NCBI GenBank assembly: GCA_947572385.1 | Contig: CANPBX010000019.1 | Location: 1-38,817 of the forward strand | Reading direction: 5' to 3' | Source of the DNA: an uncultured Clostridia bacterium | GTDB lineage: Bacteria; Bacillota; Clostridia; Oscillospirales; Acutalibacteraceae | DNA length: 38,817 bases | Shown here: piece by piece, positions 13,291-21,044 of the stretch | How the letters are laid out: every line of letters begins with the position of its first letter | Position numbering within the stretch: the stretch's first letter is position 1 | Notes under the pieces: model-generated | What the model was told of the DNA's origin: nothing | What the model saw: the letters and a program-made list of their open reading frames with translations, nothing else | Database searches by the model: none | Program-made: the position numbers and the translations under genes

Positions 13291-14244
13291 ATGAAAGACC
13301 AGGTACTTCTGCCCAAGTCCGGCCTGTACAAGGCCGATCTCCACTGCCATACCACCGTCTCCGACGGCAGGCTCACCCCTTTGGAGATAAAGGAGCTCTA
13401 TATGTCCGAGGGCTATTCCATCGTGGCCTACACCGACCACAGGGAATACGTCTGGCATAAGGAGCTGGACGACGAAAGCTTCCTGGCGCTCCCGGCTATG
13501 GAGGCCGACCTCACCGAGCAGCGTGGCTGCTGGCCCATTGAGCGCACCTTCCACTTTAATTTGTTCGACACCCGGCCCTCTAAGGACCGCGAGGGACGGG
13601 ACTTTATGCCCCACTGTGACTACCACGACAAGGCTGGGGTAAATGAGTACATAGCCAAGATGGTGGAGGAGGGGTTCTTAGTCTGCTATAACCACCCCTA
13701 CTGGTCCCTTCAGGACGTGACAGACTACTGCGATCTAAAGGGGCTCTTTGCCATGGAGATATATAACCACGGCTCCCAGCTTGAGGGCATGTACGGCTTC
13801 GCGCCCCAGGCCTATGACGATATGCTCAGGAGCGGCCAGCGGATATTTGCCGTTGCCGCCGACGACAACCATAACATGTTCCAAAGGGGGGACGTGGAGT
13901 TCGACTCCCTTGGGGGCTGCACCTATATCGCCGCTGAGAGCCTCACCCATGAGAGCGTGATAAAGGCGCTCAGGGAGGGCAGCTTCTACTGGTCAGCAGG
14001 GCCGGAAATACTTGGGCTTGAGATAAGGGACAGCACCCTGCATATTGGCTGTTCGCCGGTAGAAAAGATCTTCGTGGTGCAGAACGGCAGGAACTATTAC
14101 CGCAGCCAGGCGCTCCCGGGGGAAACCCTCACCGGGGCGCAGTTCCAGCTTACAGGGGACGAGGGCTGGTTCAGGGTCGAGATCCGGGACGCCCGCGGGC
14201 AGGCCGCAGGCAGCAGGGCCTACTTTATTGACGAGCTCCTATAG
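13291..14244 (+). CDS. PHP-domain metal-dependent phosphoesterase
   Basis: The 317-residue protein begins with the PHP signature ADLHCHTTVSDG (about residues 15-26), followed by YTDHREY, a conserved Glu in AMEADL, NHPYW and a late DDNHN. These are the metal ligands of the polymerase-and-histidinol-phosphatase fold. The C-terminal roughly 90 residues form a beta-rich addition (from about SAGPEI onward). AAAGGAGG lies 9 nt before the ATG. The enzyme probably hydrolyses a phosphoester, possibly a sugar or nucleotide phosphate. Its gene is divergent from the sugar importer, which suggests a link to that sugar's metabolism, but this is inference. Its stop abuts the stop of the convergent cysteine desulfidase gene with no gap. 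Confidence 0.85.
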   Translation: MKDQVLLPKSGLYKADLHCHTTVSDGRLTPLEIKELYMSEGYSIVAYTDHREYVWHKELDDESFLALPAMEADLTEQRGCWPIERTFHFNLFDTRPSKDREGRDFMPHCDYHDKAGVNEYIAKMVEEGFLVCYNHPYWSLQDVTDYCDLKGLFAMEIYNHGSQLEGMYGFAPQAYDDMLRSGQRIFAVAADDNHNMFQRGDVEFDSLGGCTYIAAESLTHESVIKALREGSFYWSAGPEILGLEIRDSTLHIGCSPVEKIFVVQNGRNYYRSQALPGETLTGAQFQLTGDEGWFRVEIRDARGQAAGSRAYFIDELL

Positions 14245-15525
14245 CTAGTCGCAGCGCTTTGTCATTATCTCGAGGATCTTCCGGTCCGTCTCCCTCATGC
14301 CCTCCTTCGCAAGCACGCCCACGTTGGCGATGGTATCGTCCACGGTCCGCGTAACTATGCCGTCGCCGCTTTTGAACTCCTGGCTGGATTTATACATATG
14401 GTAGCCTAAAATGCCCGCGTCAACGCTTGCGGCTATCTTCGCCGCACAGGAGGGCTTCGCGCCGTCGCAGATCGTGCCGCTGATAATGGCTACGGCGTTC
14501 ACGATGGTGTGGGCCACCGCCGTGAAGCTGCCGTCCAGCATATAGGCTATCCCGGCCCCGGCCCCCACCCCGGCGCTTACCGCTCCGCAGTAGGCCGATA
14601 GCCTGCCGATACCGCTCTTCTGCTGTATAGTGACAAGGTCGCTTACAAGCAGGGAGCGGTATAGTTTTTCCCTGTCTAGGCCATAGTGCTCCGCGTACCT
14701 GACTACTGGCACAGAGGCGGTGATACCCTGGTTCCCAGAGCCCGAAAGTATGACCACCGGCAGCTCGCAGCCGCTCATTCTGGCGTCACTGCCCGCCGCG
14801 GCCCAGGCCTTGGCCTCGTTTTTAATGTCCTCGGGATAGTCGTTCAGGAGAACCGAGCCTATATTGGCCCCCCAATCCCCCTTTATCCCCTCCCTGGCTA
14901 TAGCCGTGTTGCAGTCTGCCTGCTGCTCCAAAAGGCACTCTATCCCCGACAGGTCCACGGTGTCCGCAAACTCAACGATATCCTCCACGCGCATGAAGCC
15001 CCGGCCCGCAGCGCCGTCCTCCATGGAGCCGCTGTCAGGTTTCTCCAGCAGCACCCTGCCGTCCAGCTCCTCCCGGACTATATTGCTGTGGCTGTCGGCT
15101 ATCTGCACCAGGGCCCTATGGCCCCCCGCCCAGCCTGTAAGGCAGATGTCAAGGAGCCTTGGGGTATCGGCGCAGATTATGTCGATGGGCGTGGACTCCA
15201 TGTATTTCCCTATGTCCCTATGCCTGTCCCTGGGCACACAGGCTATCACCTGGAGCCTCAGCCCCGGGTCCCCGGCTACTATCCCCGCCGCTACAGCGGC
15301 CCTTATGCCCTTCCTGCCGCCGGTATTCGGCACGATCACGCTCTTTACATTTTTGATCATGTTCCCTGAGACCCGGGCCTCTACCCTCGTTGGGGCCTCC
15401 CCCAGCACCTCCCTGAGCCTTGCGGCACAGTAGGCCAGGGCTATGGGCTCCGTACAGCCTGTAGCCGGGACAAGCTCCTCCCTCAGTATCGATATGTAAG
15501 CGTCCGCCGTCTCCTTTTTAAGCAT
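14245..15525 (-). CDS. cyuA: L-cysteine desulfidase / serine-dehydratase-like (CyuA/YhaM family)
   Basis: The 426-residue protein carries the signature PATGCTEPIAL near its N-terminus (C24) and a later GTICDGAKPSCAAK, the conserved Cys residues of the CyuA/YhaM (UPF0597) family that hold an iron-sulfur cluster. Family members are oxygen-sensitive enzymes that split cysteine into sulfide, ammonia and pyruvate. Length and internal motifs (a Gly-rich SGSGNQGI and IQQKSGIGRLSAYCGAVSAG) fit. The ATG at 15525 has GGAAGGGG about 7 nt upstream and is preferred over 15543. It is the last gene of a minus-strand set with the zinc-ribbon and HD genes. Serine dehydratase activity is an alternative. Confidence 0.85.
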   Translation of the reverse strand: MLKKETADAYISILREELVPATGCTEPIALAYCAARLREVLGEAPTRVEARVSGNMIKNVKSVIVPNTGGRKGIRAAVAAGIVAGDPGLRLQVIACVPRDRHRDIGKYMESTPIDIICADTPRLLDICLTGWAGGHRALVQIADSHSNIVREELDGRVLLEKPDSGSMEDGAAGRGFMRVEDIVEFADTVDLSGIECLLEQQADCNTAIAREGIKGDWGANIGSVLLNDYPEDIKNEAKAWAAAGSDARMSGCELPVVILSGSGNQGITASVPVVRYAEHYGLDREKLYRSLLVSDLVTIQQKSGIGRLSAYCGAVSAGVGAGAGIAYMLDGSFTAVAHTIVNAVAIISGTICDGAKPSCAAKIAASVDAGILGYHMYKSSQEFKSGDGIVTRTVDDTIANVGVLAKEGMRETDRKILEIMTKRCD

Positions 15526-15558
15526 GGCTTTACCCCTTCCCATTAAGTTTTCTACGTC

Positions 15559-16035
15559 CTATCCCATTCCGAGCATGCCCTTCAGCCAGGCCGCAAGGCT
15601 GTCGGCGCCGTATACCGCCAGCATTATAAGGGCCAGGAACGCCGCCACGGACAGCACCTCGCAGGCGATCCGCTTTGCCCCCGGCCTGTTCCCTTCGCCG
15701 TCCTCCTCCGGGGAGCGCTCCAGCTCCACCTCCCTCGAGACAGCGGCGGCTATCTCGCCTGCCTTATCAAGGCCGCCATAGGGCACGTATATATTCTGAT
15801 CCGTGGGGCTGGAGCTGCTGTCGAAGTTGAAATATGCGCTGCCCGCGCTCTCGAGCCGGCTCTTGATCCCCGCCTCTATAAGGGCCCCGTTGATCCTGCC
15901 CGCGGCGTACATATCCGCGCAGCAGAGGAACACCTCGTCCCCATCTCCTGCCGGGCGGAGCTTCCTGCTCCGGCAGCCGGGACATTTTTCAATGCCCTCA
16001 CCGCATACCCTGCGGCATTTTCCGCAATACTGCAT
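15559..16035 (-). CDS. Zinc-ribbon protein with C-terminal membrane anchor
   Basis: The 158-residue protein starts with a zinc ribbon: Cys pairs at residues 4/7 and 18/21 (CGKC and CPGC). A central domain around ADMYAAGRINGALIEAGIK resembles DUF2007-type small signalling modules, which have an alpha/beta ferredoxin-like pattern. After an acidic linker, the C-terminal residues (about 125-150) form one hydrophobic membrane segment. The protein is probably a tail-anchored cytoplasmic-facing membrane protein. It lies 33 bp upstream of cyuA and 8 bp downstream of the HD gene on the same strand, which suggests co-transcription. Its function is unknown. Confidence 0.7.
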   Translation of the reverse strand: MQYCGKCRRVCGEGIEKCPGCRSRKLRPAGDGDEVFLCCADMYAAGRINGALIEAGIKSRLESAGSAYFNFDSSSSPTDQNIYVPYGGLDKAGEIAAAVSREVELERSPEEDGEGNRPGAKRIACEVLSVAAFLALIMLAVYGADSLAAWLKGMLGMG

Positions 16036-16043
16036 ATTCCCCC

Positions 16044-16703
16044 CTATATCAGCTCCTGGCCGTTTATAGCCAGCTTGAACTCCAGCCCCAGCTTCCCCGC
16101 CGCCTTGCGGCAGAGCATCATCCGGGCCATGAATATCTCGAAATACTCCATAACCGAGCTGAAGGCCGGATCCACCTCAAGCTTCAGCCAGATGGCGCCG
16201 CTGTCCCTGTCTATCACGGTCCTTGAGTCTGTGACCGAGTAATTCACCCGGTCGTGGATGTCGAAGGTGTGGACGTCCTTGCTGCGCACCCTTGTGCGGC
16301 GCACGTCGGACTTGTCCGCTATAATAAGTGCCGCGGCCTCGGGGCTCACGGGCACGCCGGTGCCCTCGTCGTGGTTGCCGATGGCTGTGGCGATAAGGGC
16401 TATCTCGTCGGGAGGGAAGCCCATATTGTCAAGGAGCCTGAAGGCCATCACCGCCCCGCTCTGGCTGTGGTCCACCCGGTTTACCAGGTTGCCGATATCG
16501 TGGAGGTACCCGGCTATCTTCGTCAGCTCCACCCGCCTCTCCGGGTAGCCCAGCTCCGAGAGTATGTCCCCCGCCACTGCCGCCACCCGGCCCACGTGGG
16601 CGAAGCTGTGCTCCGTAAAGCCCAGCGCCGCCATAGACGCGTCGGCCTGTGTGATATAGGTCTTAATGGCCCGGTCGTTTCTTATCTGCTCATAGGTCAC
16701 CAT
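16044..16703 (-). CDS. HD-domain phosphohydrolase
   Basis: The 219-residue protein has the ordered HD-superfamily metal ligands: the H of EHSFAH (about residue 36), the H-D pair of YLHDIGN (about 68), and later His residues in DHSQSGA and GNHDEGTG. The C-terminal portion contains a beta-rich segment around DSRTVIDRDSGA. Enzymes of this family remove phosphates from nucleotides or signalling nucleotides. The substrate is not evident. It is the first gene of the set running into the zinc-ribbon protein and cyuA. GGGGGAG lies close (4 nt) before the ATG, and a promoter is present at 16751-16779. Confidence 0.85.
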   Translation of the reverse strand: MVTYEQIRNDRAIKTYITQADASMAALGFTEHSFAHVGRVAAVAGDILSELGYPERRVELTKIAGYLHDIGNLVNRVDHSQSGAVMAFRLLDNMGFPPDEIALIATAIGNHDEGTGVPVSPEAAALIIADKSDVRRTRVRSKDVHTFDIHDRVNYSVTDSRTVIDRDSGAIWLKLEVDPAFSSVMEYFEIFMARMMLCRKAAGKLGLEFKLAINGQELI

Positions 16704-16750
16704 TGCGCTCCCCCAATACTCATTTCAATACTCATTTATATTACCCTTTG

Positions 16751-16779
16751 AGTTTACCATATTTCCCGGAAATTATCAA
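16751..16779 (-). promoter_or_regulatory. Promoter of the HD-domain gene set
   Basis: On the minus strand TTGATA (16774-16779) is followed after 17 bp by an extended -10, TGGTAAACT (-10 hexamer 16751-16756). The spacer contains ATTTCC-C-GGAAAT (16761-16773), a 13-bp inverted repeat that may be an operator. Confidence 0.6.
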
Positions 16780-16780
16780 G

Positions 16781-17446
16781 TCAAATCAGACAGTATATGC
16801 CGTATATCACGAGCAAATGGGCCGGGTAAAATATGTAAGAGAAATATCTTGGCAGCCTCCTGCCCTGCCTGCCGTTATAGAGAAGCATCGGCGCAGCCGC
16901 AAGCATGGCGTAGATCTGGAACACGCTTCCACGTTCCCAGCAGTACCAGGCCGTGAGCAGGCAAAGGCACAACGCGCCGGCCCATCGCTTTTCCCGGAAT
17001 ATGTAGAAGCAGATGCCCATGAGCACGCCGTAAGCGCCGTACATGGTCCCCGCGGCCCATGAGAGCACTACGCTAAGCACAGTTATGGCAGAATAGAGCC
17101 AGTGCTTATCCTTGGCGAGCTTAATGCCCCAGAGGGCTGTGAAGATGAGAATGAGCTCGTAGAAGACATTCGATACCGAGTTGCGCGCCAGCGCCTCCCG
17201 CCAGTAGGGGCCGCTGGTAAAGAGCTTATATGGCACCTCAGACAGCAGTGCGAACAGGGCCAGCCTTTTCAGGTAGTTCTTTTGGCTGCCGGTGTACACG
17301 AAACCCTCGGTGAGCATAAAGACGAACAGGGGGAAGCTGAGCCTGCCTATCATGCGCAAAAGCTCTGTCCCGGGAAAAAGGCGGTAGCCAATATGGTCTA
17401 TTGTCATTGTCATAAGGGCGGTAAGCTGCAGGAAAGCTGAGGTCAT
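16781..17446 (-). CDS. TraX-family integral membrane protein
   Basis: The 221-residue protein is very hydrophobic, with about six or seven membrane segments. It opens with the TraX family pattern: an N-terminal segment with MTIDHIGYRLFP, then MIGRLSFPLFVFMLTEGF, and a positively charged loop KNYLKRLALFALLSEVPY. In conjugative plasmids TraX acetylates pilin, but chromosomal homologues in Firmicutes are widespread and of unknown role, perhaps transferring acyl groups to cell-surface polymers. The start at 17446 is chosen because GGGAG lies about 9 nt before it; the longer frame upstream lacks a ribosome binding site. Its promoter overlaps the nth promoter. Confidence 0.8.
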   Translation of the reverse strand: MTSAFLQLTALMTMTIDHIGYRLFPGTELLRMIGRLSFPLFVFMLTEGFVYTGSQKNYLKRLALFALLSEVPYKLFTSGPYWREALARNSVSNVFYELILIFTALWGIKLAKDKHWLYSAITVLSVVLSWAAGTMYGAYGVLMGICFYIFREKRWAGALCLCLLTAWYCWERGSVFQIYAMLAAAPMLLYNGRQGRRLPRYFSYIFYPAHLLVIYGIYCLI

Positions 17447-17468
17447 TCCATAACACTCCCTTTTTCGT

Positions 17469-17497
17469 ATCATATATTCGCTTTTTGCGCTTGTCAA
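17469..17497 (-). promoter_or_regulatory. Promoter of the TraX-like gene
   Basis: On the minus strand a perfect TTGACA (17492-17497) is followed after 17 bp by TATGAT (17469-17474). Its -35 shares five base pairs with the -35 of the nth promoter. Confidence 0.7.
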
Positions 17498-17519
17498 CCG
17501 ACGGAATTTGTAGTATTAT
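17491..17519 (+). promoter_or_regulatory. Promoter of the nth operon
   Basis: TTGTCA (17491-17496) is followed after 17 bp by TATTAT (17514-17519). It drives nth, the PHP gene and the C-S lyase gene, and overlaps the opposing TraX-like promoter. Confidence 0.65.
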
Positions 17520-17551
17520 AATAGAAAACGATCTAAAAAGGACTGATTCAA

Positions 17552-18184
17552 ATGACTACTCAGGATCTGGCAGTAAAAGCCGTGGAGTCACTGAAGGCCG
17601 AGTACCCGGACGCTTTATGCTCGCTGGACTATGATGACCCCCTGCAGCTGCTCATTTCCGTAAGGCTTGCCGCCCAGTGCACCGACGCCCGGGTGAACCT
17701 TGTGACCCCCGCGCTCTTTGAGCGTTTCCCCACCCTCGACGCCTTCTGTGAGGGCAGCGAGGAGGAGATAGGGGAGCTGATACACTCATGCGGGTTCTTC
17801 AGGGCCAAGGCCAGGGATATTCTGGGGGCTTGCAAAAGGATCCGGGACAGCTTCGGCGGAAAGGTCCCGGACAATATGGAGGACCTTCTGAGCCTTCCGG
17901 GGGTGGGCCGGAAGACCGCCAATCTGATACTAGGGGACGTGTACCATAAGCCCGCCGTCGTCACCGACACCCACTGCATAAGGATATCCGGCCGGCTGGG
18001 GCTCACAAAGAGCAAGGCCCCCGAGAAGGTGGAGCGGGACCTGCGGGCAGTGCTGCCGCCGGAGGAATCCAATAACTTCTGCCACAGGCTGGTGCTCCAC
18101 GGCAGGGCCGTGTGTACTGCCAGGAAAGCCCTTTGCGGGGACTGCTGCATGAGGGAGTTTTGTATGAGGGCGGGGGTAGAATGA
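17552..18184 (+). CDS. nth: Endonuclease III
   Basis: The 210-residue protein is a full-length endonuclease III, a DNA glycosylase/AP lyase that removes oxidised pyrimidines. The helix-hairpin-helix LPGVGRKTANLIL contains the catalytic Lys (K121), and the catalytic Asp is D139 in VVTDTHC. The C-terminal iron-sulfur loop has Cys at 188, 195, 198 and 204, the exact C-X6-C-X2-C-X5-C pattern. An AAGGA lies 9 nt before the ATG. Its stop overlaps the start of the next gene by four bases (ATGA), so the two are translationally coupled. Confidence 0.97.
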   Translation: MTTQDLAVKAVESLKAEYPDALCSLDYDDPLQLLISVRLAAQCTDARVNLVTPALFERFPTLDAFCEGSEEEIGELIHSCGFFRAKARDILGACKRIRDSFGGKVPDNMEDLLSLPGVGRKTANLILGDVYHKPAVVTDTHCIRISGRLGLTKSKAPEKVERDLRAVLPPEESNNFCHRLVLHGRAVCTARKALCGDCCMREFCMRAGVE

Positions 18185-19050
18185 AAATGAAACGATTCGC
18201 CGATCTGCACGTACACACCGATCTCTCCGACGGCAGCGCTTCAGTATATGAAGTCCTGGCGCTGGCGGAGCGGAACAATGTCTCCCTCATCTCAATAACA
18301 GACCACAACACCCTTGCCGCCTATACCGAAGATGCCTTCCTGGAGGGGGAGCGACTGGGGGTGAAGCTGCTCCCCGGCGTGGAGCTGGACGTTATACACG
18401 GCGGGAAACAGTACCATATGCTTGGGCTTGGCGTCGACTACAAAAACCGTGAGCTTCTGGAAGCCTGCGCCTATAATGCCAAGGTGCAGGAGGAGTATAA
18501 CCTGGACCTGCTCAGGCTCATGGAGCAGGACGGGCTGGGGGTATCCGAGCCTGATTACCATAGGTATGAGATACCGGCAGGGCGGGGCGGCTGGAAGCTG
18601 CTCAACTACCTGCTGGATACAGGAGTCACCCAGTCCCTGCGGGAGGGGCTTAAATACTACGGCCAGTATGGGTTTAAGACCAATTCTATTAAATTCATCA
18701 GCCTCAAGGAGGCTATAGATGCCGTCAGGGGAGCCGGCGGGGCGGCCATACTTGCCCACCCCGGGGAGCAGATACCCTGCGACCAGTATGCTTCCGACAG
18801 CAGCCCCTTCTGGAGCGAGCTCGAGGGGCTGCTCATGGCCGGGCTGGACGGCGTGGAGTGTATACACCCGCTCCACGGCTTCGGGCTGCAGGAGGAGCTT
18901 ATCTCACTTTGCCATGAGCGCGGGCTCTTTATCTCCGGCGGCACGGACTACCACGGCAGCTTTTTCAGCAGGCAGAAGCAGGTTATCGGGGGGCAGTTCG
19001 TCCCGATGGAGCTTGTCAGTCCTGTTCTGAACAATAATATAAAAAACTAA
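18181..19050 (+). CDS. PHP-domain phosphoesterase (YciV/RNase AM-like)
   Basis: The 289-residue protein begins with the PHP motif ADLHVHTDLSDGS, then SITDHNT, PGVELDV, AILAHPGEQ and GGTDYHGS, which together supply the metal-binding His and Asp residues in the right order. Length and motif spacing fit the YciV group (3',5'-nucleoside bisphosphate phosphatase / 5'-3' RNA exonuclease, RNase AM). The start at 18181 overlaps the nth stop. It is distinct from the PHP protein at 13291-14244, sharing only the motifs. Downstream lies the C-S lyase gene, 15 bp away. Confidence 0.88.
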   Translation: MKMKRFADLHVHTDLSDGSASVYEVLALAERNNVSLISITDHNTLAAYTEDAFLEGERLGVKLLPGVELDVIHGGKQYHMLGLGVDYKNRELLEACAYNAKVQEEYNLDLLRLMEQDGLGVSEPDYHRYEIPAGRGGWKLLNYLLDTGVTQSLREGLKYYGQYGFKTNSIKFISLKEAIDAVRGAGGAAILAHPGEQIPCDQYASDSSPFWSELEGLLMAGLDGVECIHPLHGFGLQEELISLCHERGLFISGGTDYHGSFFSRQKQVIGGQFVPMELVSPVLNNNIKN

Positions 19051-19065
19051 AGGAGCGTATGCAAA

Positions 19066-20229
19066 ATGAAGTACGATTTCGAGACCCTTGTGGACCGTTC
19101 TACCCACGGCAGCGGCAAATGGGACGAAATGCGCCGCAAGAAGCCCGAGCTCTCGTACAGCCCGGTGCCCCTGTCCGTTGCGGACATGGAGTTTAAGAAC
19201 CCCCCCGAGATAGCCGAGGGCCTGAAGGAGTTTATGGACACCCATATCCTGGGGTATACCGGACCCACAGAGGAGTATCTTGGCACTGTCTGCGCCTGGA
19301 TGGAGAAGCACCACGGCTGGCATATAGAGCCCCAGTGGATCGTGGGCACCCACGGCGTTGTGGAGGCCCTGAAGGTCTCTGTGAAGGCTTTCTGTGAGCC
19401 CGGCGAAGGGGTCATAACCTTTACGCCCGTGTACTATCCCTTCTATATGGCTATTGAAAACCATGGCTGCGAAATAGTTCGCTGTCCGCTTGTCTACAAA
19501 GGCAACGCCTATACCATCGACTTTGACCTGTTTGAAAAGCTCTGCAAAGACGACAATAACAAAATGTTCATTCTTTGCAGCCCCCATAACCCGGTGGGCA
19601 GGGTCTGGAGCGCCGCCGAGCTCAAGAGGATCTGCGACATCTGCCGCAGGAATAATGTGCGCATTATCAGCGACGAGATACATTTTGACATTATCATGCC
19701 CGGGTTTGAGCACACGACCATACATAACGTGGCTGAGCCCTCGGACAATATAATAGTCTGCACCGCTCCCAGCAAGACCTTTAACCTGGCGACAATGCAG
19801 ACCTCAAATATTATTATCCCGGGTGATGAGGACCGCGGGCGCTTCCAGGAAGTGCTCGGCTTCGGCGGCCCCTCAGCCCTGGGGCTGGAGGCCTGCCGCA
19901 TTGCGTATACCCGCTGTGAGGAGTGGGTCGACGAGATGATCCAGGTCATTGACGGCAACCGCCGTATGGCTGTGGACTTTATCGGGGAGAGGCTGCCTGA
20001 GATAAAGGCCGTTGAGCTCCAGGGCACCTACCTTTTGTGGCTGGACTGTACTGCCCTTGGGAAAACCAAGGAGGAGCTGGAGGCCATGATGGTGGAGGCC
20101 GAGCTGTTCCTGGACGAAGGGTATATGTTCGGGGACGAGGGCGCCGGCTTCGAGCGGGTAAACCTGGCTGTGCCCAAGGACGTGCTCATGAAGGCCTTAG
20201 AGCGGCTGGAGAGGGCTGTTAAGGGTTAA
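19066..20229 (+). CDS. patB: PLP-dependent C-S beta-lyase (PatB/MalY family)
   Basis: The 387-residue protein is a fold-type I aminotransferase-like enzyme. It begins with the PatB/MalY pattern (WDEMRRKKPE, SVADMEF, LGYTGPTEEY), has D203 in IISDEIHFDI, and carries the PLP-binding Lys K237 in TAPSKTFN. SPHNPVGRVW is also conserved. PatB/MalY enzymes cleave cystathionine, cysteine or related thioethers to a thiol or sulfide, pyruvate and ammonia. AAGGAG lies before the start. The stop is 2 bp from the stop of the convergent RNase H gene. With the nearby cyuA, it gives two sulfide-releasing enzymes within 6 kb. Confidence 0.92.
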   Translation: MKYDFETLVDRSTHGSGKWDEMRRKKPELSYSPVPLSVADMEFKNPPEIAEGLKEFMDTHILGYTGPTEEYLGTVCAWMEKHHGWHIEPQWIVGTHGVVEALKVSVKAFCEPGEGVITFTPVYYPFYMAIENHGCEIVRCPLVYKGNAYTIDFDLFEKLCKDDNNKMFILCSPHNPVGRVWSAAELKRICDICRRNNVRIISDEIHFDIIMPGFEHTTIHNVAEPSDNIIVCTAPSKTFNLATMQTSNIIIPGDEDRGRFQEVLGFGGPSALGLEACRIAYTRCEEWVDEMIQVIDGNRRMAVDFIGERLPEIKAVELQGTYLLWLDCTALGKTKEELEAMMVEAELFLDEGYMFGDEGAGFERVNLAVPKDVLMKALERLERAVKG

Positions 20230-20231
20230 AG

Positions 20232-20837
20232 TCAGAGGCCGAGGGCTTCCCTTGCCAGGGAGTCCGCCATGTCGTTATACTTGTCCCCGGAGTGGCCCTT
20301 CACCTTCACAAAGCTCAATTTTATATGCTCCGACGCGGCCCTGCACTGGGCGGCATAGTCCTTGGTCCCGGGCTTATTGGCCCTCCAGCTGCCTGTGGCC
20401 CAGTGGGCCACGCCCTCATAGTCGTGGTGTATCTCAAGGGCCGGTATGCCATGCTCAAGGCAGTACCTGATCACCGTGAGGGCTCCCATTATCTCCCCCG
20501 CCACGTTGTGCATCGAGGAGAGCCCGGGGTCCGTGAAGCGCTCTGAGAAGGTGAGCTCACTGCCCTCATAAAACAGGACTGCCCCGCAGGAGAAGTCCCC
20601 TGTGAGCTTGTCGTAGCTTCCGTCCACATAGGCCACCGCGCCCTCGAAAGCTCCCTGCGCGCCGGCTGTACTGGCCGCTTCCCCACCCTCTATGAAAGCC
20701 TCGGCCTCCTGACGGGTGGGGAAGCTTTTGTATATGGCCCCCGCCACGCCGTGGACCTGGGCCCTGCACTTGTCCCAGGTCTCGTATATCCCTGCGCCGT
20801 CCCTGCCTATACGGACGGCATAAAATTTCTTTGCCAT
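20232..20837 (-). CDS. rnhA: Ribonuclease H with viroplasmin-like N-terminal domain
   Basis: The 201-residue protein has two parts. Residues 1-51 (MAKKFYAVRIGRDGAGIYET onward, with YKSFPTRQEAEAFIEG) are the viroplasmin/RNA-DNA hybrid-binding domain. Residues about 65-201 are an RNase H type 1 catalytic domain with D72 (AYVDGSYD), E115 (AGEIMGA), D139 (HHDYEGV) and D192 (NDMADSLA), plus H182. It should cleave RNA in RNA-DNA hybrids. AGGAGG lies 7 nt before the ATG. It is a monocistronic gene with its own promoter, convergent with the C-S lyase gene. Confidence 0.93.
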   Translation of the reverse strand: MAKKFYAVRIGRDGAGIYETWDKCRAQVHGVAGAIYKSFPTRQEAEAFIEGGEAASTAGAQGAFEGAVAYVDGSYDKLTGDFSCGAVLFYEGSELTFSERFTDPGLSSMHNVAGEIMGALTVIRYCLEHGIPALEIHHDYEGVAHWATGSWRANKPGTKDYAAQCRAASEHIKLSFVKVKGHSGDKYNDMADSLAREALGL

Positions 20838-20869
20838 ATGCTTACCTCCTGGTGTTATTCTCAGTCTAA

Positions 20870-20898
20870 AGTATAGCGGAAATCCCCGGCAAAAGCAA
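20870..20898 (-). promoter_or_regulatory. Promoter of the RNase H gene
   Basis: On the minus strand TTGCTT (20893-20898) is followed after 17 bp by TATACT (20870-20875), about 30 nt upstream of the start codon. Confidence 0.65.
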
Positions 20899-20967
20899 CC
20901 CTCTGGAAAATCGTGGGCAAATTAACAGTTTATTAAAAATAAATTAAAATATGATGGGCAAAACCGG

Positions 20968-20996
20968 TTGATATACGGTCCTGGATGATGTATAAT
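20968..20996 (+). promoter_or_regulatory. Promoter of the MacAB-type export operon
   Basis: TTGATA (20968-20973) is followed after 17 bp by a perfect TATAAT (20991-20996). An A/T-rich tract (about 20920-20951) just upstream could act as an UP element. The start codon at 21045 lies about 40 nt past the expected transcription start. Confidence 0.75.
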
Positions 20997-21044
20997 ATAA
21001 AGGAATGTATTGTGAGAATCTGGCATAAAGGAGCGCCTTTGCAT

